Shown here piece by piece: positions 35,201 through 46,745 of a stretch of DNA of 64,000 bases; position 1 is the first letter of the stretch, and each line of letters begins with the position of its first letter. Below the pieces are notes generated by a model. The model was not told the origin of the DNA. It made no database searches and was given only the letters and a program-made list of their open reading frames with translations. A program made the translations under genes and the position numbers. Origin of the DNA: Papaver somniferum (taxonomy: Eukaryota; Streptophyta; Magnoliopsida; Ranunculales; Papaveraceae); assembly GCF_003573695.1 (NCBI RefSeq), contig NC_039359.1, positions 155,302,210 through 155,366,209 of the forward strand, read 5' to 3'.

Positions 35201-35947
35201 TGGTAACTAATAGTGAAGAGTTCGGTTTTTCAAGGTTTTTTGCGAATAAACCGAACTCCACATGTATGCAACACAACATAGTTGGACAAGTTCGGTTAAA
35301 TTGAAACTCAACATATAGGGCAAAATAGCATATTTCGGTTATATTGAAATTTGTTTTTTTTTTGGTAAAGTTTGGTTACTAAATAGTTTTAGAATATTAT
35401 GCGAACCAACCGAACAAGATAGCTCAGTTCGGTTACACAAAAACTCAAAATAACGGGCAAAATTGCACAGTTCGGTTACAAGTGGAAAAAAAATTGTTGC
35501 AAAACTGGTGAAGTTTGGTTAGAAAAAAGTTTTCTGCGTTTTTGCGAACTAACCGAACTGGCAGTTCGATGACCCGGTTTTGAATCCTATAAAACCAAAC
35601 TGTTCTTCGTGTTCTTCCTTTCAGGAAGTTCGGTTAACAAAATAGGGTTTTCTAGAAATTCGTCCTAACCGAACAACGCACTGTAACTTCCATTCGAACC
35701 CTATTTTGATGATTTCTATTCAATTAAACGAATCAAAATCAAATTAAAAGTATGGGTTTGTTGGAAAATACCTGCGAATCGGTCTCATGGCAGAATCAGG
35801 CTTTTTACTGCGTCTATTATATTGGATTATGGATTCACTTGGCTCTTCCATTTTTTTATGAATCTCAAAATCACTTGGCTGATTTGCTAGATGTCCTAAT
35901 GGGGGACCTGTTCCTGGGAGTCTATTGGTTTTCTTTCGAAGAACCAT
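32273..35947 (-). pseudogene. MULE-borne plant mobile domain (PMD) gene, five exons
   Basis: By matching splice sites to reading frame I infer exons 35947-35772, 34887-34335, 34218-33451, 33346-32664 and 32578-32273; all introns are GT-AG and phases agree. Exon 1 begins MVLRKKTNRLPG. Exon 2 is strongly acidic (EEDSDEEEEEEEQAD). Exon 3 carries the plant mobile domain (aminotransferase-like): FHLPFGEMAITPDDCFRIT, then YLLYQLGTIFFPDTS and LDLLDEVNNYSWGIAVL. Exons 4-5 are charged, ending KAHKHKNRKVSRSRGK, a basic tail. Host relatives (MAIN/MAIL1) act in gene and transposon silencing; PMD genes on MULEs are known. Damage is slight: one TAG (34794-34796) and an apparent one-base shift in a 7-A run (33222-33228). 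The true ATG could also be 36061. Confidence 0.78.
34968..35290. repeat. 62-63 bp tandem repeats with GTTCGGTTT/AAACCGAAC arms
   Basis: Five units starting at about 34968, 35031, 35094, 35156 and 35219. Each has GAGTTCGGTTTGTCAAGG, a TTTTTTGCGA core and an AAACCGAACTC arm. The linkers alternate between 'cacatgtgtgcaaatactg' and 'aacattggt.actaatagt', giving a ~125 bp higher-order repeat. The whole lies in intron 1 of the PMD gene. More scattered copies continue to about 35680. Confidence 0.85.
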
Positions 35948-36288
35948 TCTTATAGTCGATTGATTAATCGACGATGAAAATTTTATGAATCGACGATTAA
36001 TCGATGAAGACGATGTTGAAATGGGGGAAGAGGAAAGAAAAAGAGGAGAACAGTTCCTCAAAACTTTTTTTTTTTTTGTTGTGCGGTTAGGTTAGATTAG
36101 GATTATATTTAGGTTTTTGTTTTAGATTAAGTTAGATGTAGTTATTAGGTTAGAGTTAATTTAATTAGGATAAAGACCAAATTAGTAATCTCATCTGATT
36201 TTAGGACATCCCTTAACATTGTAGGATAGGTGGCCTAATAGGATCATGATCCCAAAAAAATCCATGGTCCTAAAAAAAAAAATCGTTC

Positions 36289-36296
36289 ATACTATG
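36289..36296. repeat. MULE target site duplication, right
   Basis: ATACTATG, the partner of 11963-11970. Confidence 0.9.
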
Positions 36297-36308
36297 ACAC
36301 TGCATAAT

Positions 36309-39300
36309 TGTAACACCATGAAAATTTCCTAGGGCTTTAATCCCTAGACCAACCCATTATGAGGGTTTATATAAAATGGTTATCTCTTAGAGCATCCACA
36401 GTCACGACCAAATTTGGGGACTATACTCAAATTTGGTCTCAAAACCAGCCGTAATGGAACGGACTAAAACTATATTTAGTCGAGATAATTAGGGTTTGGG
36501 ACCAAATCTGGTCGCCAACCCAGACTAAATCACGTTATAGTGGGGCGGAGGTATTGTGAGCGTATGAATCCAGGCGAGAGTATAGTGAGCGCATCACACC
36601 GGGCGTTTATATAATCAACGTATGATATTGGGGCGGAGGTAAAACTAGCGTATGAGTGAGGCGCATTTATAAACACCGCCGGACCAAACGGATGTAATAC
36701 ATACGCCCCAGACCAAGCGTAATTTTCTTATACGTCCCAATGGGGCGCTGTTTTAATGTGCGCCTGGTTGGGGCGCTGTTTTAATGTGCGCCTGTTCTAA
36801 ACATTTTAACAATTTGTAAACACTTTAGCAATTTGTTCTAAACACTTTAACAAATTGTTCTAAACACTTTACTCAATGAACTGTGGGGCATTACATGATT
36901 ATACCTAATAACATTTTAGCTATTACTAATCAAACCCACTAATTAAACACAGCTCACCAGGTGCATTTTGTATCTCCGTCCCACCCAGACGCACTTTATA
37001 TCTCCGTCCCATCCAGACGCAATTTCCATCTCCGTCCCACCAAACGCACTTTCCATCTCCGTCCCTTGTCCGGCGTAAAATTATACATACGTCTCAATCA
37101 AGCGCGCATTATACCTCCGTTTCATTCAGACGCATATTATAAACACGCTTCATCAAGAAACGTGGATATAAGTTCCGTCCCGTATCAAGCGTGGGTATAA
37201 GTTACGCTTCACCAAATTTTGGTCTTCTCCCATTGTGCTTGAACACACAGCATACCAAAATTTTTTGGCTTTTAGTTTGGCATTTGGTATTTGGTCCGTT
37301 TCATGACTGTGGTTGATCTTAATGGCTTTAGTGAGCATGAATAGTAGAAGTAGGGGAGACATTAAATATTTTAAGCATGTAAAACACGCGTAACTGGCGT
37401 AAGGCATGAGCAGATAGGGGCTTTTCGGATTTTTTCTGTCTTCTATAAGATTCCAACATAACTTTGTTTTTGCCAAAAGTCATCTACTTCTGATTTTCAC
37501 TCAACTGTAAAGGAGAAAAATTGTAACTTGGAGATCTAAAAATTGAGTTCAACCCATCAACTGTTTCCGGTGTATTTGTCTCCTCCAAAGGTAGGGGGTT
37601 TTCTTCTCTTGAGTTAAATTTTTATGCACCAATCTTCTTTTCCCTAGTTGATTTGAATGCATGTCTTGTCTCTTTTCTTGTTGTCAATATTTCTCCTTTC
37701 TCTCCAATTTGTATTTCAAATTGAATGCAACTGAGTTTGACATCTGGTATTTTTCATGTATTTGCGAATTTGAAAACGGAAGAACTTGATTTGGTTTCTA
37801 TAATTCCTAAACATTCAGTGGGATTTAAGTTGATAAAATATGGTGTTCTTATTTAGCCTATAACTTGTTTGATTAAATGCCTTAACGAATTTCCTTTTAT
37901 GAACTAATGAGAATCGGTTTGTATTGCGAGTAACTTGATTTCATTTTCTTGGAAATACTTTGATTGTGCATTTTTTTCCAAATGGGTATTTAAATCTTCC
38001 ATAACTGAAATGATTTGTGAAAACCAACAGACGGGTATTTATAAGGGTTATTAATCTTGAATCCTACCAGTTTTATACATGAATTCTAGTTTAAACTACC
38101 CATGCCCTTTTGTTAATTCTGCACCATAAGAAAACTTGTGATGACATCCTACCTTTTAGTGCGTCTATTTTACGTGGAGATGTAAATGATTTCGAATGTT
38201 TAAAAGATTTAATGAAGATTAACTATGGTTTGCAGCTATCTGTGTACTATTACTACTCATTTTACTCCCTTTTCACATGCTTATCCTTGAAATCCACCTT
38301 CACCTTAGATTTGTTTTTCTGGTCAGTGGACATGGTATGACCAAAGGTCATTTTCAGTTTAAGTCTTTTTCTTTGTTAACCATTTTTTTTCATGCTACTG
38401 ACATTTCCCAAATCTTATTTTTGTACTTGCTTTGTAATAAAAAGGAAACAAAACTTAATAGGTTGATCATTTGGTTTTACAATTTGTTTTCAATAAGTTT
38501 GTGTCATTCTTGTACTGGATACTTATGAAATCCCACTTAACGTTTTTTTTATCTGTATTCTATTAGTCGAAATGAACAAGTTTACGAACTGTGATAGTTT
38601 GAGTTTCTCTCTACAAGTTAAATGCATGAAATTCAGACTTTCAGACTGTATGCCGGTATTGCTTATAGCTTGCATAAATGAGATTTGAGTTCAGAGTTGA
38701 GCTTTTAATTTTCACAGTTCTCTCTATCCTGGAGTGTATTTGTGAATGTTATTTTTCCATCGTTTGCGAATGATTGAAACCTAGATGACTCTACTATAGG
38801 ACCGTCAGGCCTTAATTGGCACCCCATCTACGGATGGCAACCCGGAAGACCGTTTGTGTGATAACGGTGGCTGGTATCGGACTATCCTGACAACGGTGTT
38901 CGCCGAAGAATAGTAGAGTAACTTATCTTTATTTACGGCACTGAATTTCAGTTATCGACTGATTATTTTAAAGCTTTACATTTCATAAATTATTATTCCT
39001 GCTGCTCTTGCCTATGCCTTTATATATTTTTAACAACATTTCGTACTAAATCGTATATCTCCTACTGAGTTGTGGCTCACTCCTTTTAGTTTTTATTTTC
39101 CACAGAGTACGAGCGGAGCTTGCAGCAGTAAGCCGGGCAGAGCTTACAGCAGGCCCTGCAAGCGTAGAAAGTTAGTATCTTGCTGTCTCTAATGTGTATA
39201 TCACGGGGTTGCTGGGTAGTTTAGAAATGAAAAACATCCATGCCTATTTTCCTGTCGTTCTTTTGTGGATACCGCCATATTTTTGATGTGTATAGTGGCT

Positions 39301-40030
39301 GTTTATTTTGCAACGAAATGACAGGTTTGGATCAAGTATGTAAAGTTTTAAGGTCTGTTTAGATTCGGTGTACACAAAACCTCTTATGGAACTTATATTT
39401 CTTGAAATGCTAATGTATGAGCATGCTTCCGTATATGTAAATTAATTTCCCTTTGGACTTGTTTTCTTCTCATGTATACTTGGCTTGTTTTTCACTGTTA
39501 AAAAGAAGTGTACTGTGTGCATTAACTTTGCCTGAATCTCCGAAGTGAACTGCCTAATAAGTTTTCTCTTTACATGTTATCCTCTAGTAATCAAGTGATA
39601 CTAGTGGTGGGTTTTATTTGGATCTCATTTTTCATCAATTTGAATACATACTGCAGGTCATTTTATGTACACTATTGCAATTTGTTTGAACTTTCACTTA
39701 TGCATTTTCATATCTTCACAACTATACTAGTGATGCCTTGAATGCTTGTTTTAAATTAAAATAAATGGACCCGTTTGGACAAGTCTTATTTTATTTTTTG
39801 TAAACCAACTCTCTGTCTGTACACATATTTCCACATTTGAGTTACTAGAAATGTCAATAGTCTTCTAAATTTGCTAATTTTTGGACCTTACTAGATAAGT
39901 CCCGAAATGTTATCTAGCTTACATTTTGTCTATCACTCTATTTTTATTTTCGGGTGACGTACCGGGAGTTTAGCCTTGCTGACGGGTTGAAATCCAACCC
40001 GGTAGAGGGTAAATTAGCTGGTTCGTCACA
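36309..40030 (+). mobile_element. Solo LTR, chromovirus (Ty3/Gypsy) style
   Basis: Begins TGTAACACC, ends GTTCGTCACA, and is flanked by ATAAT (36304-36308) and ATAAC (40031-40035), a target duplication with one mismatch. TGTAACACC starts are typical of Tekay/Del-type chromovirus LTRs, as is the block TACTGAGTTGTGGCTCACTC (39062-39081). A TATA box (TTTATATAAAA) lies at about 36366. It holds no pol or gag, so the internal region was probably lost by LTR-LTR recombination. Without the MITE it is about 2.8 kb. ORFs inside (38110-38340, 38277-38528) are AT-rich and unconvincing. Confidence 0.6.
36390..37318. mobile_element. PIF/Harbinger-like MITE
   Basis: Terminal inverted repeats GAGCATCCACAGTCA / GATCAACCACAGTCA (13 of 15 match) and a TTA target duplication on both sides (36387-36389, 37319-37321). 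Size 929 bp, no coding capacity. The interior has many short repeats of 'ccgtccca.c..gacgcac' and 'gggcgctgttttaatgtgcg', the latter tandemly doubled at 36745-36792. Confidence 0.7.
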
Positions 40031-40263
40031 ATAACAATACGAAAACATCTTGTTTTTATATATTGGTATAGCTACGGGTCTTCAACAACTATGATGCTGA
40101 GTTGAACACGTTCAAAATCACTGGAGTACTTGGAAGTGATGAAGGTTTGAGTAATGTTTAAGAACCAAGGAAACCAAGCATTTGGATGAGAATCTACAAA
40201 GTTTATTTATTTGGTAGTCCATATGTATTGATAGTTGCCACTAAAATTGGCAAAGGGGGAGAT
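40031..40263 (+). other. Copia 3' internal end with polypurine tract
   Basis: Continuation of the SIRE-like element's 3' non-coding region, ending with the tract GGCAAAGGGGGAGAT (40249-40263), which primes plus-strand synthesis, directly before the 3' LTR. Confidence 0.75.
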
Positions 40264-42689
40264 TGTTAGAGCACTGCTCGGTCGAACTCGCAAGCGTTGC
40301 TATCTCAAGCTTGTTTGTCAAATTTAGTTGTCAAAAATATAAGTCTTGATTTCTAGTCTACTTGTAGCTAAGTCTCGGATTAGGATAGAAAGTGTAATTG
40401 AGCATTAGACTTCACGGCGTTCATCGATTGAAGACGAAGAACTACTAAGGGAGATTGTGGAACTTGATCAACAAAAGGTATGTAGAGAGTTGAACTCATC
40501 TATCACTCAAAAGTCTATCTACTCTATTTCCTATTTGAGACAAAATTCGTATAGCTATATAGACTTCGATTATACACATTTGATATTTCGAGCTGAAATC
40601 AACTCGCTTACATATTTCGAGAAATATGTGTTGGTAAGCTTTCGCTTTAACAAAGTTCATCTTATATTCTTGATGAAAGTCAAAAGATGATCATGTGAAA
40701 ATCGCCTTGTAACATCTCACATGATTTGTGTGAGAAAGTCATTCGATGTAGACTCAGAATGTTTCGTATTGATCATCCGATCACTTGAAAATTTCTTTGA
40801 AGCTAATAGTTTGTGTGAGACAGCTATTGTCGTCTTCTAAGAATGTTTCAATGATTGAAATGGGAGTTTAGAACAATTAACCATGATTGGATATAGCATA
40901 GTATGCGTACTTGTATGCTAACTGTTGCAAGTTATTCCAAGTCCGGGAACCATAGTATGCATACCCGTATGCGTACTGGTTGGTTAACGAAAGCCCAGGA
41001 ACTTGTTATTCATAACGGTATGCGTACTGGCGTGAGTTTCAAGTTCCGAAAATTCAACTGAGTTTGGAAGGTATGCGTACCCGTCCGGCTACTTTGGTAT
41101 GCGTACCCGTTTACATACTTGAGTAGGTTATGTTCTAAAATCGGTTTGTTCATGAACTAATACATTTATATAATAAGGAATGCAATCTTTTGCAACCGTG
41201 GCTATAATGTTCATGAATTGATTCGAGTGAATCAAAATCGACTTTGCTTCAATTGTGTCTTGTATACTTCAATGAGAATATAAACAATTGAACAACTCTA
41301 GAACTAGTTTCATTTGAGTCATGTGAACTAGTTATGGTTAAGATGAATTTGGTTGATATGAAAGTGTTTATATGGCTAACTTCGGTTCATTATTGTTGAC
41401 CCAACAAGGTATACACGTTTAGGTACGGTTACTCATATCTCGATCTAACGGTTGAAAGATATTAGCTTGAGTCTAATTAGGTTTTCACCTAACGATGAAT
41501 ATTGAATACTTTGTTACCAAGGTAACATTGATTATTATCCTTGATTTGAAGACTATATAAATGAGAACTCTAGCAACTGGGAAACCTAATCCCCACACCT
41601 CCTGTGTGATACTAGTTGCGACTAGAATCGATTCTCCTTTAACCTTAGGTTTTTCCAAAACCCAGTAGGTTAACGACTTGAAGACTTCATTGGGATTGTG
41701 AAGCCAGACCCAATTATTTTCTCTCTAGTTGCGTGTTCTGATCTTGCTATTTTCTACCGTATTGAGTACTATCTTCTCTAAGATTTGCTCGAGATTTAAT
41801 CTCCGATAGGCAAGATAAAAAGTAGTCACAAACATCTTCGTATCATCGTTTGTGATTCCAAAATATCTTGTTTCGCTACCATACAATTGAGATTGTGAGA
41901 TGATTGATATTACTAGGATGTTCTTCGGGAATATAAGTTCGGTGTATCAATTGGTTCCTGTCACCTTGATTTATCAAAAGACGGAACAAAACTCATAGGT
42001 ATATCCGTGGGAGACGGATTTATCTATTCAATAGACTTTTCCGTGTGAGACAAATTGGTTTATCAAGTCTTCGACTTTGGGTCGTAGCAACTCTTAGTTG
42101 TGGTTGAGATCAGCTAAGGGAATCAAGTGCGCAGAATCCGGCGTGGTTCTAGAGGTGTAAGGAACACGACTGTACCTTGATCAATGTGGGATTGGTTAGG
42201 GATCAACTACATTCCATTACGAAGTTAATTTGTAGTAGGCTAGTGTCTGTAGCGGCTTAATACAGTGTGGTGTTCAAATCTGGACTAGGTCCCGGAGTTT
42301 TTCTGCATTTGCGGTTTCCTCGTCAACAAAATTTCTGGTGTCTGTTTTTTTCTTTTCCACATTATATTTGTTTACATAATTGAAATATATCACAGGTTGT
42401 GCGTAAGTTCTATCAATTGTGAATCCAACCTTTGGTTGTTGATTATATTGATTGACACATGAATATGATTTTTGATACCGTCCAAGTTACTTCTTATATT
42501 CAATCGGGCTCGCAAATTCTTATTTGTTTGATAGCAGATTGAATTGAGAAATTGAGATATAACTTGGATATACTTTTCTTAAGATTGAGTCTGTCTGTCT
42601 AGTTGATTCTCTTGAAAGTATATTGGAGTTAGTCCATACAGATTGCTAAGCGAAATATTGGGTGTGGTTTTTAGACTCCCGCTTTTTCA
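40264..42689 (+). mobile_element. 3' LTR of the SIRE-like Copia
   Basis: Full-length, 2426 bp, from TGTTAGAGCACTG to ...CTTTTTCA. Its interior matches 5683-7714 and, in parts, 4928-5657 and 1-239. It is the best copy for defining the family's LTR. After it come 'ctaat' and the unassigned flank; the partner target site at the 5' end is lost. Confidence 0.88.
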
Positions 42690-43109
42690 CTAATGTCTTG
42701 GAATCCATCACTAATGTCTTGAAAACACCAGTCAAGTTAAAAAGACATAAATTGATGATTCAAAATTAAAATTTACGATCTAAATATAATTGATATACAT
42801 AATTATTCTAATTAACTAGGTTAATAGAAACACAGTTTTGTAGTTAACTGAGCAACACATGTTAACACATTGATTATGAATTTTCCTATATTGACCAGGT
42901 GCAACATTTTGGATGTAGCAGTGGAGATAGATAGGATTTTGAGATTAGGCAGGCTATTTTTTTCCAAGACACATTACAAACAATTTATAAGCTATGCCCT
43001 ATTTTTCCATATCTACACTAGAAGACCAAACTATACAAAGGTTAATGAAGACCACAACATATACATACATTGAACAAATGAAATAGCATGTGCAAGAAAC
43101 CAAATATAA

Positions 43110-43215
<106 letters not shown>

Positions 43216-44614
43216 GTATGAATTTGACATTGGATATATATATGTATGAATTTGACATTGGATATCATGTCTCAAATTACAAGAGGGTAAACAACAATTC
43301 ACTATGATTGTATGTTCATAGAGGGGATTATTGCAGTTTTCCCTTCGTTGGTTATTTCAGGAACTTAGAATTTTTTCCACAGTTTTTTCTTTATTTATTT
43401 TACAATCAGAATTTTGAAATGGTTAGTCAAACATAAATATAATCAATTATATTCTAGATTAAAAGTCAAGAGAAAATTGAATGATTACTAAATTCTAAGA
43501 TCATTAATCATATTCTAAATTAGTAGTAGCTAAAAATTGAATGATTACCCATTAAAAATTGAGGAAAACTAGCGTTTCTTTTAATCATTTTCGTTGAGCC
43601 TTGTTAGAAGTTACGACTCAAGTTAACCAACAAACTAAGGTAATTGTTGTAACCATGAGACCACATGGAAAGATGTTATTGGGTAACTCGAAATTGATAT
43701 CGGATATTTCGAAGTAATTAAGTTACTTTATCAAATGAATAAACTAACAAAAAAATGTTTTATTAAGAACTTCGAATGTGCTAAATCTTCTATAATATTG
43801 AGCATCTATGAAAGACTCCGTCAAAGAAATGAAAATTGGGTTGTTTATTGATCTATGCAATATCATCTGATTCATTTATGGAATTCATGCACCACTGGTT
43901 GGTGAGGGGGTGAGTTAAAAATTGGCAAATTGACAATGGATTTATGCTCCATTGCAAAGAAACAAAGAGGTATTATCGATTCATATATATGATCATGATA
44001 AACCGCGGACCCGAGAAATTCTCTATTTTTGCTTGGAGATGTTTGTCTTGTGTTTTTCATCCCATTTCTGAGCAACAACTGTAAGCCTTCTCTCTCACCT
44101 CTTCTTTAGATTTAGAGTTCATTTATTTGCGTATATTTTCTTTAGCTTTTTCTGCTGATACAATTCAAAACCCTTCTATTAAAATAATGTTATATGTTGT
44201 AATTGTAGAGTTTGATACTTTATTTTATGGTAGATAAATATTGTTTAGTGATTAGGTTTTTGATTTATTGTTTTTTATTTTTTTATCTTAATTTTTCTCG
44301 TCTTCATTAGATTTGGTTGTTGTTGGTGGTGGTTTTGGGATTGAATCATATTTTGATTAAAAAATATGTTTTCTTCAGGATGTATCTGATTTCATCCTAC
44401 AATTTATTTATTATTTGTTTTTATGTTTAAGGTGTTGGCAGTGCTTGTTGAATTTTGTTACTATTGAAGGTGGTGGTGGTAGCAATATGGTGTTTGTGCG
44501 GTTGAAAGTGATGGTGGTTGTGCTCTATGTTTGCGTTGAAAGTTATTGTGGTGGTGGTGGCCTTTGTTGGTATTGAAAGTTACGATGGTGATTTCGAATA
44601 ACTATTTATATCAT

Positions 44615-44855
44615 ACTTTAAACCATGACGCATCCATATTGACCCTACCTATTTTTCTAATAATTTTCCTTATCTTAATTCTATCTAGGATACAACCAGT
44701 TTCATCCTTGCTTTTTTTCAATCATTTTCTTTCCTTAATTTGTGTTAAGAATAGATGCATCCAGTTTCATCTTACCTATTTTTCGAATATTTTTTTTTTT
44801 AATCTTAGTTTAACCAAGGATGCAACCAGTCTCATCCTAGCTATATTTTTTTTTC
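44615..44855. repeat. About 64 bp tandem repeat, four copies
   Basis: Units centred on 'ggatgcaaccagtttcatcct' variants (about 44629, 44688, 44752, 44817), separated by T-rich stretches such as 'ctatttttcgaata'. A related word 'ggatgtatctgatttcatcct' occurs at about 44379. Confidence 0.75.
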
Positions 44856-45691
44856 GAATAAAAGAAACAAATTTGCTATCAACAATGAATTTTATTTTGT
44901 AGATCATCTAAAACCCTTTTCAAAAATATAAGTTTTATTAAAATCGATATATATTTTGGAAATTGTTAATATTTTTGTGATTTGTTTCTCAAATGGAGAG
45001 GGAAAATGAGAAAAAGAAAAAAAAACACAAAGATGTAAGACATAATTGTCTAGGATTTCTTGTGCCCATTTCACCCATCCTTAATATTTACTTGTCCATT
45101 ACAATACCATATTTTATGAATACTTGGGAAATAAACTCATTTTCTTTAGTTTTAATAGAGAATCATTCTTCATCCCTCCCCTTAATCTTTAATTTTTGAG
45201 TCTCCATTATCAGAATTAGCTTGGGATATTGGAGACTTTTGATGACTTTCTCTAGTATAAAGAGCTTAGAATCTTTACTTTTGATGACTTTACGTGTAGA
45301 TGGGAAAAAATAAAAGACAATATGTAATCCCATCGATTAACTATTATTGAGTCTTGTACTTTGTATTTTTCTTGTGCTTTCTCAGCACTCTTGGAATGAA
45401 TTTTCATGTTTCGAATTTTTTCCCGGAATTAGCACAACACAAATAGTTGTATCTTAGGTGAAAATAGCGAATTGAATCCGAAAAGAACTAGATACCATAA
45501 AATTGAACTGAGTAATAAAAGAAAATCCTGCTCAGGAACCTAGAACAACTATATTGTTGCAGTTGGTCAATATCTCTGCAACTGGGTTGCAGTGACGGGG
45601 ACACGACACAATCCGATTCCCAAAAATCCATGACACAGACACATATATATAAATATAAATACAAATACAAAATATTATAAATATAAATAGG

Positions 45692-46102
45692 TGTTGTATT
45701 TTGTCGGTCATGATGAGAATTCGTATCAAGTGCTCAAGTATACCAAGCTAGTTAACTAGTTTAGTTTGAAGCACTATATACACACATAATACTATATAGA
45801 TGGACCACTAACTTAGAATTAAGAAGAGAGAAATGAAAGTGGGGGAGTTTATTACTTCTCAGTTTTTGTTTCTTACACAAGTACATCAAAATGAAGAAAG
45901 CCAGTGGCTATTTATAGCCAGTACTAGAGCCGGTAACTGATGGAAGCAAACACGTGTTTACAATTTGGGATTTTCTTAACTATCAAACTGATAATGCTTA
46001 TCTAGTATTGAGGCGGTTAATCCTTAACCGAGAAGTAATTCCAGTGTTTACTGGATTGTTCCGGAGAATGGTGGGCCACCCCACAAACATGTTCACACAA
46101 TA
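45692..46102 (-). mobile_element. 3' LTR of the TA...CA Copia
   Basis: 411 bp. It includes 'agtggctatttatagccagtact', a TATTTATAG TATA-like motif readable on both strands, and 'ggttaatccttaacc'. Compared with the other LTR it has an 8 base deletion near 45715 and about eight substitutions. Confidence 0.85.
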
Positions 46103-46314
46103 CTCCCCCTTGGACCATCATTTCTGATAATGTTTTCTTGTCAAGGTTTGCTGGTAAATATTGATAGGACAAAATCCGAGCAAAAATTTGTTATCTCGTC
46201 AAAACCTTGCCAGAAAAATTTAACTGGGACAAAAACTAGTCGAAGGAAAAAGAATACAACATCGGTAGCTTCAAAGTGATGATGGTAGTCACACGTTTTC
46301 TCCCGTCGCTGAAA

Positions 46315-46745
46315 CTGTGTCAGGAAAACCATTTAGGAAAAACCTGAACTTGGAGTGAGATTGGTCATCGCCATGACTTCCGTCAAAATTGCATCAGGAA
46401 AAATCACTTGGGACAAAAACCTGAGTGCCAGGAAATACTTCCTCCGACAAATTGCGTTAGGAAAACCACTTGGGACAAAACCTACACGCCTGCGTCAGGA
46501 AAACCACTTGGGACAAAACCTGAGCGCCTAAAATTCAAAATAATGTCGACGTCGATGCAAATGTTGCCTCATTAAAAACCTCGTCTGGAAAACCACATGG
46601 GACAAAACCAGACCAAAAGAAAAGAGTACAACAGACGTCGCCTAATAATGGTACCAGACACGCATATGCTGCCTCGTTAAAACCTTGACAAGGAAAACCC
46701 ATTGGGACAAAATCTTAGTGAAGGAAAAAAGAGTACAACGCGTTT
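46315..46745 (-). repeat. Repeated GGTTTTGTCCCA..GGTTTTCC words near the Copia 3' end
   Basis: About six variants of plus-strand 'ggaaaaccacttgggacaaa' at about 46324, 46395, 46460, 46501, 46588 and 46692. The same word family occurs near the 3' end of another Copia here (58040-58560). Confidence 0.8.

Larger units (their letters stand above)
11971..36288 (+). mobile_element. Mutator-like element (MULE) with passenger genes
   Basis: The termini are inverted: GAACGATTTTTT at 11971 and its exact complement at 36277-36288. The similarity continues inward through GGACCATGG, and an 8 bp duplication flanks both ends. Inside are a MULE transposase joined to an OTU-type protease (+), a SANT/trihelix-like ORF (-) and a plant mobile domain gene (-). 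The native element is about 9.6 kb; the remaining 14.7 kb are a later Tat insertion. At the left end, the block GGGGACCATGGTTTT is tandemly duplicated (11987-12030). The transposase has several stop codons, so the copy is not autonomous. Confidence 0.88.
5683..42689 (+). mobile_element. SIRE-like Copia retrotransposon, split by nested insertions
   Basis: One element can be traced across 37 kb: 5' LTR (5683-7714, start missing), PBS (7717), gag remnant, pol (8285-11350), 3' non-coding region (11351-11962), then after the inserted MULE a short stretch (36297-36308), then after the solo LTR the remainder (40031-40263), a polypurine tract and the 3' LTR (40264-42689). The two insertions sit between target duplications, which shows that the flanks were once contiguous. 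Without them the element would be about 9 kb. The RNase H and protease sequences (STCEAEYI, DSGRHMTG) and the long LTR fit the SIRE/Maximus group. It cannot move: there are stops, frameshifts, a lost gag N-terminus and a substituted integrase residue. Confidence 0.8.

Noticed and set aside
34968..35290. Regular repeat array considered as a CRISPR-like structure
   Set aside because: Plant context, alternating linkers are themselves repeated and not unique spacers, and the array lies in an intron of a transposon gene.
38110..38528. Two ORFs inside the solo LTR
   Set aside because: AT-rich, no domain, and placed inside LTR sequence.
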